Positions 31,130-39,061 of a stretch of 50,325 bases of DNA are shown here, one piece after another (position 1 is the first letter of the stretch; the number at the start of each line of letters is the position of its first letter). The translations under genes and the position numbers were made by a program. The stretch is from an uncultured Erysipelotrichaceae bacterium (lineage in GTDB: Bacteria; Bacillota_I; Bacilli_A; RF39; UBA660), in contig CADCJQ010000003.1 in the NCBI GenBank assembly GCA_902801795.1, forward strand, positions 84,129 to 134,453. The letters run 5' to 3'. The notes beneath the pieces are model-generated. The model was not told the DNA's origin. It saw nothing but the letters and a program-made list of their open reading frames with translations, and searched no databases.

Positions 31130-31592
31130 AAAAATATCTTTAATAGTACTTATCGTTGTAGCTTGCGCTACAGCGATAGTACTAATAATTCCTAAATATA
31201 GTACATTAGTTAATTTCGATGTAATCGAAAAATCATTTCAAAAAAATTATTCAGATTTAAGAATATTAGATGAATATGATATATCCATGTATTTTGGAAT
31301 TGATAAAAATGATTTACAAGAACAACTTTTTATGACAGATTTTATCTCTACAGATGAAAATCCTGGAATATTTGAACCTAAAACCCTAATTATTATTATC
31401 AGAGATAAAGAAATTGATTATTATTATGATATTTTAAATGGATATCTGGATTCTAATAAAAACGACCTTGATAAAGATATTTCTTTATATGAAAAAGCTA
31501 TTTTGAAAAAGGAAAATAATTACGTATATTTATTTTTAGGAGATAATAATAATAAAATGGAAGAAGAATTAAAAGAAATCATAGAAAAGTAA
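31122..31592 (+). CDS. Small anchored protein, DUF4358-like
   Basis: A 156-residue protein whose start overlaps the giant gene by eight bases, so it is its translational partner. The N-terminus is a hydrophobic anchor; VVAC at residues 12-15 could be a lipobox, but the hydrophobic stretch continues past the cysteine. The soluble part (YFGIDKNDLQEQLFMTDF, EKAILKKENNYVYLFLGD) resembles DUF4358 lipoproteins in layout (YYGID, then a late NYVFF strand). This is a tentative match by eye. A strong hairpin lies inside the signal-sequence codons (31144-31184). The role in the ATPase locus is unknown. Confidence 0.65.
   Translation: MHKKISLIVLIVVACATAIVLIIPKYSTLVNFDVIEKSFQKNYSDLRILDEYDISMYFGIDKNDLQEQLFMTDFISTDENPGIFEPKTLIIIIRDKEIDYYYDILNGYLDSNKNDLDKDISLYEKAILKKENNYVYLFLGDNNNKMEEELKEIIEK
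31144..31184 (+). other. Long hairpin inside the start of the 31122 gene
   Basis: TAGTACT-(T)-ATCGTTGTAGC pairs with GCTACAGCGAT-AGTACTA around the loop ttgc. It has 18 pairs with one bulge and one wobble, in unusually GC-rich codons for this region. There is no T-run, so it is probably an mRNA stability or translation element rather than a terminator. Confidence 0.5.
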
Positions 31593-31610
31593 GAAAATGA
31601 TTAATAATAC

Positions 31611-31638
31611 TTGCATTTAATAAAAAATATGATATAAT
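31611..31638 (+). promoter_or_regulatory. Promoter of rplS
   Basis: CTTGCA/TTGCAT near 31611-31617 and TGATATAAT (extended -10, TATAAT at 31633-31638). It would start the transcript near 31645. Confidence 0.65.
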
Positions 31639-31644
31639 TCTATA

Positions 31645-31690
31645 AGTGTGATCCGCTGTAGATTCTTTATATGATCATATTATTTAAGTA
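31645..31690 (+). promoter_or_regulatory. Candidate L19 mRNA leader
   Basis: The transcript would begin at a small stem TGATC (31649-31653) / GATCA (31673-31677) just before the rplS ribosome site. Position and size fit the short Firmicute L19 leader used for autoregulation. The match is structural, not checked against a covariance model. Confidence 0.4.
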
Positions 31691-31704
31691 AAGGAGTGAT
31701 TTCG

Positions 31705-32043
31705 ATGAACGTAATTGATAAGATTACTAAAGCCCAACTTAATCCTAACGTACCAGAATTTCGTGTTGGTGATACTGTAAGAGTAGATGTTAAGATTATT
31801 GAAGGTAAACGTGAAAGAATTCAAGCATTTGAAGGTGTTGTTGTTGCTCGTCATGGTTCAGGTATTAGTGAAACATTCACTGTAAGAAAAGAATCATACG
31901 GAGTAGGAGTAGAAAGAGTATTCCCAGTTCATTCACCTAAACTTGCCAATATTGTAGTTGTTAGAACTGGTAAAGCAAGACGTGCTAAATTAAGATTCTT
32001 ACGTGACCAAGTTGGTAAATACAAATTTGAAGAAAGAGCATAA
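31705..32043 (+). CDS. rplS: 50S ribosomal protein L19
   Basis: L19 sits at the interface of the two ribosomal subunits. At 112 residues it has the full family length. Clear signatures are [50 protein letters not shown] and the basic end [14 protein letters not shown] use the ATG at 31705, eight bases after AAGGAG. The GTG at 31696 lies inside that ribosome site. It is a single gene between its own promoter and a perfect terminator, with lepB directly downstream, a common Firmicute neighbourhood. Confidence 0.97.
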   Translation: MNVIDKITKAQLNPNVPEFRVGDTVRVDVKIIEGKRERIQAFEGVVVARHGSGISETFTVRKESYGVGVERVFPVHSPKLANIVVVRTGKARRAKLRFLRDQVGKYKFEERA

Positions 32044-32069
32044 AGATAAGTACTAACTTATCTTTTTTT
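32043..32069 (+). terminator. Terminator of rplS
   Basis: Perfect nine-base stem AAGATAAGT/ACTTATCTT with loop acta and a T7 tract. Confidence 0.9.
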
Positions 32070-32080
32070 GGTATTTAATT

Positions 32081-32587
32081 ATGAATAAAAAAATAAAGAA
32101 TATTTTATCTTATATAGTAGTTATTGTTATTGCCTTATTAATTAAATATTTTATTTTTTCACCGATTAGAGTTAATGGTTCTAGTATGTATCCAACCCTT
32201 GTGGATGGCGATATTATGATTTTAAATGAAATAGGTTATTACTTAGGTGGACTTGAACGTTTTGATATTGTAGTCGTTAATACTGATAAAGATCGAATAA
32301 TTAAAAGAGTTATTGGTCTTCCTGGGGAAACTATAGAATACAAAGATAATATTTTATATGTTAATGGTGAAGAAGTAAAAGAAGATTTTGAACATGAGAT
32401 AACACATAATTTTAAATTAGAAGAAATTGGACATGATGTTATACCAGAAGGTTATTACTTCGTTGTTGGTGATAACCGAGGGGACTCTCTTGATTCAAGA
32501 AAAATTGGGTTAATTAGTAAAAGTCAAATTAGAGGGAAAACTAATTATATCTTATTACCATTTAAAAGAATCGGCAAAGTTTATTAA
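32081..32587 (+). CDS. lepB: Signal peptidase I
   Basis: This membrane-bound serine protease removes signal peptides from secreted proteins. At 168 residues it has one N-terminal membrane helix (about residues 9-27). The catalytic serine lies in NGSSMYPTL and the catalytic lysine in IIKRVIGLPGE, so this is the bacterial Ser/Lys type rather than the SipW/ER type. VVGDNRGDSLDSRKIG is the conserved box E. It follows rplS and ends in its own terminator. The next gene encodes a TasA-like exported protein, a plausible substrate, though such proteins often use SipW in other species. Confidence 0.93.
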   Translation: MNKKIKNILSYIVVIVIALLIKYFIFSPIRVNGSSMYPTLVDGDIMILNEIGYYLGGLERFDIVVVNTDKDRIIKRVIGLPGETIEYKDNILYVNGEEVKEDFEHEITHNFKLEEIGHDVIPEGYYFVVGDNRGDSLDSRKIGLISKSQIRGKTNYILLPFKRIGKVY

Positions 32588-32604
32588 ATACTTTGTCTTT
32601 TTTC
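32573..32604 (+). terminator. Terminator of lepB
   Basis: GGCAAAGT/ACTTTGTC stem overlapping the end of the gene, followed by a T-run. Confidence 0.75.
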
Positions 32605-32616
32605 TTTTAAAAAATA

Positions 32617-32645
32617 TTTACAACAAGATAAAAATATAGTATTAT
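32617..32645 (+). promoter_or_regulatory. Promoter of the TasA-like surface protein gene
   Basis: TTTACA (32617-32622), a 17-base spacer, then TATTAT (32640-32645). The transcript would start near 32652, just ahead of the short leader frame. Confidence 0.7.
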
Positions 32646-32670
32646 TTAAGTATAAAAGTAGGAGGTAGTT

Positions 32671-32712
32671 ATGTTAACTAATACTAATATTGGGGGGGGG
32701 TCATTTTTATAG
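32671..32712 (+). promoter_or_regulatory. Leader frame with a nine-G tract
   Basis: An ATG at 32671 follows a perfect ribosome site (aggagg). It opens a 13-codon frame that runs through nine consecutive G (32692-32700) and stops at TAG 32710. Loss of one G, or gain of two, would put this start in frame with the surface protein at 32768 and add 32 residues before its signal segment. Such G-runs are rare in this AT-rich DNA and prone to slippage, so this looks like a phase-variation switch. Confidence 0.55.
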
Positions 32713-32767
32713 ACCAATAATCCCTTTCTTAATTATAAAAAATATATTTAGAATGAAAGGAAGAAAT

Positions 32768-34249
32768 ATGAAAAATAATAATAAACAAATAATGTATAGT
32801 ATAATAGGAATTGCTATATTAATAATAAGTGTAGTTGGATTATCATTTGCATTCTTTAACTATACAAGAACAGGGGCAGCAAATACCTTAAAAACAGGTA
32901 ATATTAGTTTTAATTCAACCCAAGATAATACCATTAGTTTAACTAATGTCTTTCCAACGTCAAGTAATAGTTTAAATAGTACAATCTCAGATACAGTAAC
33001 AATAAATATAACTGGAGATACAACATACAGTGAAGGTATCGAATATAAAGTAACTTTAGATCAAGTTAATAATACTATAAATAATAAAGAAGTACCAATA
33101 AGTATAAGAGCAACAGCAACTAACTTAGGAACAGAAGATAGTAGTTATTATACAAATAGAACTAATAAAACAAAGATATATATGTTAAACTCTGAAGGCG
33201 AAGCCTATAATGGCAAATATATAGCAGTAGGATATATACCAGCAGGAACTACTGGAGTAGATGGTAGCATTGATATAACAGCATTTATTGATACCAATAA
33301 AGTAGCAATAAGTGATACTTATGATGGTACCGAATCTGATTTAATGGGAACAACAAATGATTGGGTAATGGGAAGAGAAGTGTTCACAACTACAGAATGG
33401 AATTCATTTGATAGTGTTAATCCACTATCCTTTAAAGTAAAAGTAGAAGCAAATGAAGGAATATGGGTAGAAAAAGAGAAGTTCTTAACAATGAAGAATA
33501 TATTTAATGATTCTAATTGGAGTTCAATAAGAGCGAATGTAACAAGTATAGAATTTCATAAAGATGGAATAGCACCATCAAATTACGTAACTTCATTTGA
33601 TGTAACAGATGAAACAAGTGATTCTAGTAAAGGAAATATAACATTATATACAGTAGATGATGGACTAGGTAATAATACCTATAAAGCAATAGTAGTTGCT
33701 AATGACATAATTTATGCACCGGAAAATAGTACCGCATTATTTAGAAAAATGTCAAAACTAACATATTTTAATTCCAAAAATTTTAATGTTGATAACGTCG
33801 TTTATATGAATAATATGTTCCGACAAAATATAAACCTAACAAATGTAGACGGTTTAATTAATTGGAACACATCAAATGTAGAAGGAATGATTGCTATGTT
33901 TTATGGGTGTACAAATTTAACAAATGTAGATGGATTAAGAAATTGGAATGTTGAAAATGTGATTGGTTCTGATGTTTTAGGTATTTCTGGAATATTTTCA
34001 ATGTTCCAGGATTGTACCAATTTAACAAATATAGATGGTTTAAGAAATTGGAATGTTGAAAATGTAACAAGTTTTCAAGCGATGTTTAGTCATTGTACGA
34101 ATTTAGAAAATGCTTCTGGAATAAATGATTGGAATGTAAATTCTGAAGCTGTCTTTGTTGGTATGTTTGCTTATACTCCAGTTCATCCGGAATTCACAAA
34201 ATTTCCTAATGGCACATGGAGTAATGGGACATTCACACCAAATGCATAG
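32768..34249 (+). CDS. TasA-like surface protein with BspA-type (DUF285) repeats
   Basis: Length is 493 residues from the ATG at 32768, which follows aaagga. A TTG at 32690 would extend the frame but has no ribosome site. The N-terminus is a signal/anchor helix ending in LSFAFFNYTRTG and leading into a TasA/camelysin-like beta domain (NTLKTGNISF...). The protein at 46963 shares this module. After about residue 240 come short repeats of the DUF285/BspA type (NMFRQNINLTNVDGLINWNTSNV, MFYGCTNLTNVDGLRNWNVENV), typical of adhesins. It is likely exported and surface-associated. It stands alone between a promoter and a terminator. The upstream G-tract may switch its expression or N-terminus. Confidence 0.8.
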   Translation: MKNNNKQIMYSIIGIAILIISVVGLSFAFFNYTRTGAANTLKTGNISFNSTQDNTISLTNVFPTSSNSLNSTISDTVTINITGDTTYSEGIEYKVTLDQVNNTINNKEVPISIRATATNLGTEDSSYYTNRTNKTKIYMLNSEGEAYNGKYIAVGYIPAGTTGVDGSIDITAFIDTNKVAISDTYDGTESDLMGTTNDWVMGREVFTTTEWNSFDSVNPLSFKVKVEANEGIWVEKEKFLTMKNIFNDSNWSSIRANVTSIEFHKDGIAPSNYVTSFDVTDETSDSSKGNITLYTVDDGLGNNTYKAIVVANDIIYAPENSTALFRKMSKLTYFNSKNFNVDNVVYMNNMFRQNINLTNVDGLINWNTSNVEGMIAMFYGCTNLTNVDGLRNWNVENVIGSDVLGISGIFSMFQDCTNLTNIDGLRNWNVENVTSFQAMFSHCTNLENASGINDWNVNSEAVFVGMFAYTPVHPEFTKFPNGTWSNGTFTPNA

Positions 34250-34261
34250 TTAATAATAAAT

Positions 34262-34289
34262 AATATAGTGCGAAAGTACTATATTTTTT
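34262..34289 (+). terminator. Terminator with GAAA tetraloop
   Basis: Ten-base-pair stem AATATAGTGC/GTACTATATT capped by GAAA and followed by TTTTTT. Confidence 0.85.
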
Positions 34290-34290
34290 C

Positions 34291-34319
34291 TTTACAAATA
34301 AGGTATTTCTTAATATAAT
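34291..34319 (+). promoter_or_regulatory. Promoter of the Fic gene
   Basis: TTTACA (34291-34296), a 17-base spacer, then TATAAT (34314-34319). The transcript would start near 34326, which rules out the ATG at 34322. Confidence 0.8.
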
Positions 34320-34336
34320 ATATGCTCGGTGATTTA

Positions 34337-35458
34337 ATGAACGAGCAAGTAGTATTTGATTTACATGATGAATCAGGTAATAAATTTTATTTAATTGATG
34401 ATTTACTAGAACCATTAAAGGAAGAATTAACGGATTTCTTTCAAGATAATAATAGTATGATGAATATGGAATTTGTTAAAAAAGTTTTATTTTCACATGA
34501 ACTTCAGGCTAATAATCAAGTAGAAGGTTATTTTGATGATATTGAATTAATTAATAATATCATTAAAAGAAAAGTAAGAAAAATTGATGATGTGGAAAAG
34601 AAACAAAGAATTATTAATCTTTATAAAGGTTATCAATTTATTTTAAAATACAAGTTAGTTAATGAAAAATCTTTAAGGAAACTATATGATATTTTAAGTA
34701 AAGATTTATTAATTCCCGAAGATATCGAGATGATGGGAGAATATTATCGTAACGATATTGTTTATATTGTTAATAAATACATTAGTTTAGAAAAAAGTGA
34801 TCAAGGGGTTGATTATCATGTTATTCCAAAGTTAATGAATGAATACTTTAATTTTTTTAATAATAAGAAAGCAAGTAACGTTATTGATGAATATTTGTAT
34901 TCACAGATATTACATTTTTATTTAGTTTATATTCATCCATATTTTGATGTTAATGGAAGATGTGCAAGAACGATGTCTATGTGGCATTTAATTAAAAATG
35001 AAGCTTATCCTTTCATTATCTTTAATCGAGAAATTGCCATGCATTCTAAAGAATATTATGAAGCGATTGAAAATACTAAATTATCACGTGATTTAACCAT
35101 TTTTCTTCTTTATATGATGAAAGTTGCGAAAGTGGAACTAGAAAAAGAATATTTAATTCAAAATATTAAACCTGAAATAAAAAAAGAATTAAAGAGTGAA
35201 GATTATCAAACATTACTATATTTTTTAAGTATAAATGGTATGACAACAACTCTTGATTTTACAACTCTTTATAATAAGTATTTAGGGAAAAAGAAACCTC
35301 AAGAAGTAAATGAAAAGATGCTTTTGCCTTTAGTAGAGAAAGGTATATTTAATGTTTTACGATATTCTAATAAAAAAAGTGTAACTAATATGGTTTTAGA
35401 ACTAAATAAAGATAATATTGATTGTGATATGACTAAAATTAAAAGACTAAAGATATAA
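34337..35458 (+). CDS. Fic domain protein
   Basis: Fic proteins transfer AMP (or another nucleotide moiety) to a target hydroxyl group. This one has 373 residues. The catalytic loop is HPYFDVNGRCARTM (about residues 206-219), with the catalytic His, the Asp, the NGR and the second Arg kept. The usual first Gly of the GNGR turn is Val. Upstream, ANNQVEG (about residues 57-63) resembles the inhibitory (S/T)xxxE(G/N) helix but has Asn for Ser. The C-terminal third (DYQTLLYFLSINGMTT...) looks like a winged-helix domain, common in self-regulating Fic proteins. I start at 34337 because the upstream ATG at 34322 precedes the predicted transcript start. No partner antitoxin is adjacent. Confidence 0.88.
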   Translation: MNEQVVFDLHDESGNKFYLIDDLLEPLKEELTDFFQDNNSMMNMEFVKKVLFSHELQANNQVEGYFDDIELINNIIKRKVRKIDDVEKKQRIINLYKGYQFILKYKLVNEKSLRKLYDILSKDLLIPEDIEMMGEYYRNDIVYIVNKYISLEKSDQGVDYHVIPKLMNEYFNFFNNKKASNVIDEYLYSQILHFYLVYIHPYFDVNGRCARTMSMWHLIKNEAYPFIIFNREIAMHSKEYYEAIENTKLSRDLTIFLLYMMKVAKVELEKEYLIQNIKPEIKKELKSEDYQTLLYFLSINGMTTTLDFTTLYNKYLGKKKPQEVNEKMLLPLVEKGIFNVLRYSNKKSVTNMVLELNKDNIDCDMTKIKRLKI

Positions 35459-35495
35459 TTCAACTTTAAGTTTAGTAAATTATAGTTATAGTTTA

Positions 35496-35524
35496 TTGGC
35501 AAATTAATAAAATAATGATATACT
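35496..35524 (+). promoter_or_regulatory. Promoter of the thioredoxin-like lipoprotein gene
   Basis: TTGGCA (35496-35501), a 17-base spacer, then TATACT (35519-35524), preceded by TGA as an extended -10. Confidence 0.7.
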
Positions 35525-35542
35525 TTTAACGTTGGAGGAAGT

Positions 35543-36229
35543 ATGAAAAAATATTTAATGTTATTATTGGTGGTTTTAATGGTTGGAATAGTAGGTTGTG
35601 ACAATAAGAAAACTGCATTAGAATTTAAAAATGATTATGAGAGTGTGAATGGTGTAGCCAATAAAAGTGGTAAAATTCATCGTAGTGTTACCATTGATGA
35701 AAGTAATAAATTTGAAGAAGTTACGGCTAAAGAATTATTAGAAAAGATTAATAATCAAGAAACATTCTATGTTTATTTTGGTTCAAAACTTTGTCCATGG
35801 TGTCGTAGTACCATTGAAATGGCTGATAAAATATCAAGAGAAAATGGTATTGATAAAATATATTATGTAGATATTTGGGACGATGAAGGTAATGAAATAT
35901 TAAGAGATAAATATATTTTAAATGATAATAATGAGTTAGTTCTTGATATTAAAGGAGCAGATGAATACAAAAAGTTTCTTGAAGTATTTGATAATGTATT
36001 AACCGAATATAATTTAACTGATAAAGATGGTAATAAAGTTAGTACTGGTGAAAAACGTATTTATGCACCTAATTATATTTATGTTAATAAAGGAAAAGCC
36101 ATTCGTTTAACAGAAGGAATTTCTTCTTTACAAAAAGATTCTCGTGAAGAATTAACTGATGAAATGCTTGAAGAAGAGAAAAAGTTATTTAATGAATTTT
36201 TCCCAGCTTATTGTGATGATTTATGCTAG
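35543..36229 (+). CDS. Thioredoxin-fold lipoprotein with CPWC motif
   Basis: This 228-residue lipoprotein has a signal peptide ending in the lipobox GIVGC (Cys19), so it is anchored outside the membrane. A thioredoxin-like domain follows, with TFYVYFGSKLCPWCRSTIEM carrying the redox pair CPWC. An expected cis-proline-type segment is YAPNYIYVNKGKAI. The insertion between the motif and that strand is longer than in plain thioredoxin. It probably handles disulfides or redox repair of exported proteins. The start has a strong ribosome site (ttggaggaag). It is monocistronic with its own promoter and terminator. The cysteine-bearing lectin-like surface proteins here could be substrates, but that is speculation. 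Confidence 0.85.
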   Translation: MKKYLMLLLVVLMVGIVGCDNKKTALEFKNDYESVNGVANKSGKIHRSVTIDESNKFEEVTAKELLEKINNQETFYVYFGSKLCPWCRSTIEMADKISRENGIDKIYYVDIWDDEGNEILRDKYILNDNNELVLDIKGADEYKKFLEVFDNVLTEYNLTDKDGNKVSTGEKRIYAPNYIYVNKGKAIRLTEGISSLQKDSREELTDEMLEEEKKLFNEFFPAYCDDLC

Positions 36230-36250
36230 ATAGTTTTAACTATCTTTTTT
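36228..36250 (+). terminator. Terminator of the thioredoxin-like gene
   Basis: AGATAGTT/AACTATCT stem directly after the stop, followed by TTTTTT. Confidence 0.75.
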
Positions 36251-36364
36251 AGTCAATTATTATTTTAATAAAAATGGAAAGTATTTTATACTTTTTTTTA
36301 TTTTTTTACAAAACATATATAAAAAAAATTTAAATTATGTTATCCTATTAATAGGAGAGTAGTA

Positions 36365-37435
36365 GTGAAGAAGATACTAATTAGGCTTGATAAAGTAAGT
36401 AAGGCATTTGGAAAAAATAATGTTATTAAAGATTTTTCTTTAGATGTATATGAAGGGGAGTTTTTAACATTATTAGGTCCTTCAGGATGTGGTAAAACTA
36501 CGGTGTTAAGATTAATATCCGGATTAGAGACTGTTACTAAAGGAAAGGTTTATATAGATTCAGTGGATGTAACAGATATAGATGCAACAAAAAGAGAAGT
36601 AAATACCATTTTTCAAAATTTAGCCTTATTTCCTAAAATGACAGTTGTGGAAAATATTAGTTTTGGATTAAAAATGAAAAAAATACCACCAAATGAGATT
36701 AATAAAAGAGTCAAATCAATTATAAAATTAGTTAAATTAGAGGGATTAGAAAATCGATATCCTAATGAATTATCTGGAGGACAACAACAAAGAGTTGCGA
36801 TAGCTCGAGGTATTATTATGAATCCTAAAGTTTTATTACTCGATGAGTCTTTATGTTCTTTAGATTTAAAATTAAAAAAGAGTATGCAAGTTGAGTTAAA
36901 GAAAATTCAAAAGAAACTAGGAATTACCTTTATTTATGTAACACATGCTCAGGATGAAGCTTTAAGTATGAGTGATCGTATAGTTGTTATTAATAATGGT
37001 AAAATTGAACAAATTGATAGTCCTGAAAATATCTATCAACACCCTAATAGTGTTTTTGTAGCTGATTTTATTGGAGAAGCTAATATCATTGATGCTAAAG
37101 TATTAGATAATAAAGATTCCTTGAAATTATCTTATTTTAATGATCAAGTTATATGTATTAATACTATTGAAGAATTTAATATTGGTGAAACTATTAAATT
37201 AGTAATACGGCCTGAAAATGTTATTGTTTCCAAAGAAGATAAAAAAGGTATTTTAGGAAAAATTACTGGTATTACTTATGAAGGTGATAGTACAAAATTA
37301 TCCATTGAACTAAATAATGAAATAATGATTGATGCAAGAATTGTTGATAAAGATACATTTGATGAAGATGATATTGTTTATATTAGATTTTCTAAGAATT
37401 TTATTGTACCTTTGAGGAATCGTTATGAAAAATAA
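36365..37435 (+). CDS. potA: Spermidine/putrescine ABC transporter ATP-binding protein
   Basis: ATPase of the PotABCD polyamine importer, 356 residues. Walker A is LLGPSGCGKTT, the Q-loop follows NTIFQNLALFPKM, the signature is LSGGQQQRVAIARG, and the H-loop is VTHAQDEALSMSD. Walker B is LLLDESLCSLD, with Ser where almost all family members have Pro. The C-terminal 110 residues form the TOBE-type regulatory domain of this subfamily. The start is a GTG at 36365 with ribosome site aggagag. It overlaps potB by 11 bases and is the first gene of potABCD, which leads into the agmatine genes. No clear promoter was found in the AT-rich 130 bases upstream. Confidence 0.95.
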   Translation: MKKILIRLDKVSKAFGKNNVIKDFSLDVYEGEFLTLLGPSGCGKTTVLRLISGLETVTKGKVYIDSVDVTDIDATKREVNTIFQNLALFPKMTVVENISFGLKMKKIPPNEINKRVKSIIKLVKLEGLENRYPNELSGGQQQRVAIARGIIMNPKVLLLDESLCSLDLKLKKSMQVELKKIQKKLGITFIYVTHAQDEALSMSDRIVVINNGKIEQIDSPENIYQHPNSVFVADFIGEANIIDAKVLDNKDSLKLSYFNDQVICINTIEEFNIGETIKLVIRPENVIVSKEDKKGILGKITGITYEGDSTKLSIELNNEIMIDARIVDKDTFDEDDIVYIRFSKNFIVPLRNRYEK

Positions 37436-38276
37436 AATATTTAAACTAGTATTTATTTTGCCAATTATTATTTATTCGATTGTCTTAGTTTTATTACCAC
37501 TTCTTTATGTATTATTTTTAAGTTTTTTAACGAGTGATTCGTATGGTGGAATAATTTATAGTTTTACATTCAAAAATTATTTAAATATATTGGAATTTAC
37601 TTATATTAAGATGTTTATAAAATCATCTTTAATTGCCATTATTACGACCGTTATTTGTATATTGATATCGTATCCTTTTGCTTTAATTTTAAGAACCAAA
37701 AGTAAAAATTTTCAAAATATTGCTACTAAACTTATCATGATACCCTTTTTAACTAATTCTCTAATTAGAACATATGGTTGGATTATTCTTTTACGTAAAA
37801 GTGGGGTTATTAATACTACCTTATTAACTTTAGGAGTGATTAATAAACCATTAAGTTTAATGTATAATAATTTAGGTATTATAATAGGTATGGTATATAC
37901 ATTATTACCATTTATGTTATTGCCTGTTTGTTCATCTGTTTTAGCAATTGACAATAGTTTAATTGAAGCAGGAAGAGATTTAGGAGCTAAGCCATTACAA
38001 ATATTTAAAAAGATAATTCTTCCACAAACATTATCAGGAGTATTTAATGGTTCATTAATGGTATTTATTCCAGCAATTGGTTATTTCTTTATTTCTGATA
38101 TTTTAGGTGGTGGTAAAACTATGATTATTGGTAATTTAATAAAAAATCAGTTTTTATCGGCGAGAAATTGGCCATTTGGTTCGGCTATTTCCGTTTTTCT
38201 AATTATTGTAACATTCTTCCTTGTTAAAATATATAAACATTTTGGTGGAAAAATGGATGATTTAGGAGGATTCTAA
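37425..38276 (+). CDS. potB: Spermidine/putrescine ABC transporter permease PotB
   Basis: First permease of the importer, 283 residues with six predicted membrane helices. The cytoplasmic EAA loop that contacts PotA reads EAGRDLGAKPLQIFKKIILPQT (about residues 184-205). NSLIRTYGWIILL is a PotB-type segment. It overlaps potA by 11 bases and potC by one base, indicating coupled translation. Confidence 0.95.
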   Translation: MKNKIFKLVFILPIIIYSIVLVLLPLLYVLFLSFLTSDSYGGIIYSFTFKNYLNILEFTYIKMFIKSSLIAIITTVICILISYPFALILRTKSKNFQNIATKLIMIPFLTNSLIRTYGWIILLRKSGVINTTLLTLGVINKPLSLMYNNLGIIIGMVYTLLPFMLLPVCSSVLAIDNSLIEAGRDLGAKPLQIFKKIILPQTLSGVFNGSLMVFIPAIGYFFISDILGGGKTMIIGNLIKNQFLSARNWPFGSAISVFLIIVTFFLVKIYKHFGGKMDDLGGF

Positions 38277-39061
38277 TGAAAAAAAGAAGACTTCATAATT
38301 TATTTATCTTTTTAGTATTTTCGTTTTTATTTCTTCCTATTATTATTCTTGTTATTTATTCTTTTAATAGTTCGTCAATGAATACTTTATTTGAACATTT
38401 TACTTTAGATTGGTATAAAAACTTATTTAATAATCGTGATTTAATAGATGCTTTTACAAATACTTTATTAGTGGCTAGTGTTAGTACGATTATTTCAACT
38501 ATTATAGGTACAATATCTGCTTATGGTTTATATAAGTATAATTTTCCTTTAAAAAATCTCGTTAATTGGTTAATTTATATACCTATTGTTATTCCAGAAA
38601 TAGTATTAGGAATTTCATTACTATCAATTTATACATTAATGAAACTAGAATTAAGTTTATTTACTATTATATTAGCCCATATTTGTTTTTCTATTCCATT
38701 TGTTATTGTTAGTGTAAGAAGTACATTATCAAAAGAAATAAGTGTTTTAGAAGAAGCAGCTAAAGATTTGGGTGCAAATAATTATATTATCTTTCGAAAA
38801 ATTATTTTACCAATTATTTATCCTGCAATGATAAGTGGTGCAACATTGGCTTTTACATTGTCACTAGATGATGTTGTTATTAGTTATTTTACTGCAGGTC
38901 CAGGTAGTAATACCTTACCACTTTATATTTATTCAATGATTAAAACAGGAATAACTCCAGATGTAAATGCTTTGACAACGTTAATGATACTGTTAGTTTT
39001 TACTATTTTAATAAGTATTACTATCTATCAAAGTCATAAAATACGAAAGGCTATTATATGA
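38276..39061 (+). CDS. potC: Spermidine/putrescine ABC transporter permease PotC
   Basis: Second permease, 261 residues, six membrane helices. The EAA loop is EEAAKDLGANNYIIFRKIILP, followed by FTLSLDDVVISYFTAGPG, characteristic of PotC. FNSSSMNTLFEHFTLDWYKNLF near the N-terminus is also family-typical. It overlaps potB by one base and potD by four (ATGA). Confidence 0.95.
   Translation: MKKRRLHNLFIFLVFSFLFLPIIILVIYSFNSSSMNTLFEHFTLDWYKNLFNNRDLIDAFTNTLLVASVSTIISTIIGTISAYGLYKYNFPLKNLVNWLIYIPIVIPEIVLGISLLSIYTLMKLELSLFTIILAHICFSIPFVIVSVRSTLSKEISVLEEAAKDLGANNYIIFRKIILPIIYPAMISGATLAFTLSLDDVVISYFTAGPGSNTLPLYIYSMIKTGITPDVNALTTLMILLVFTILISITIYQSHKIRKAII

Noticed and set aside
32690-32767. TTG start for the TasA-like protein
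   Set aside because: It lies within the G-tract with no ribosome site. The ATG at 32768 has one and begins a typical signal segment.
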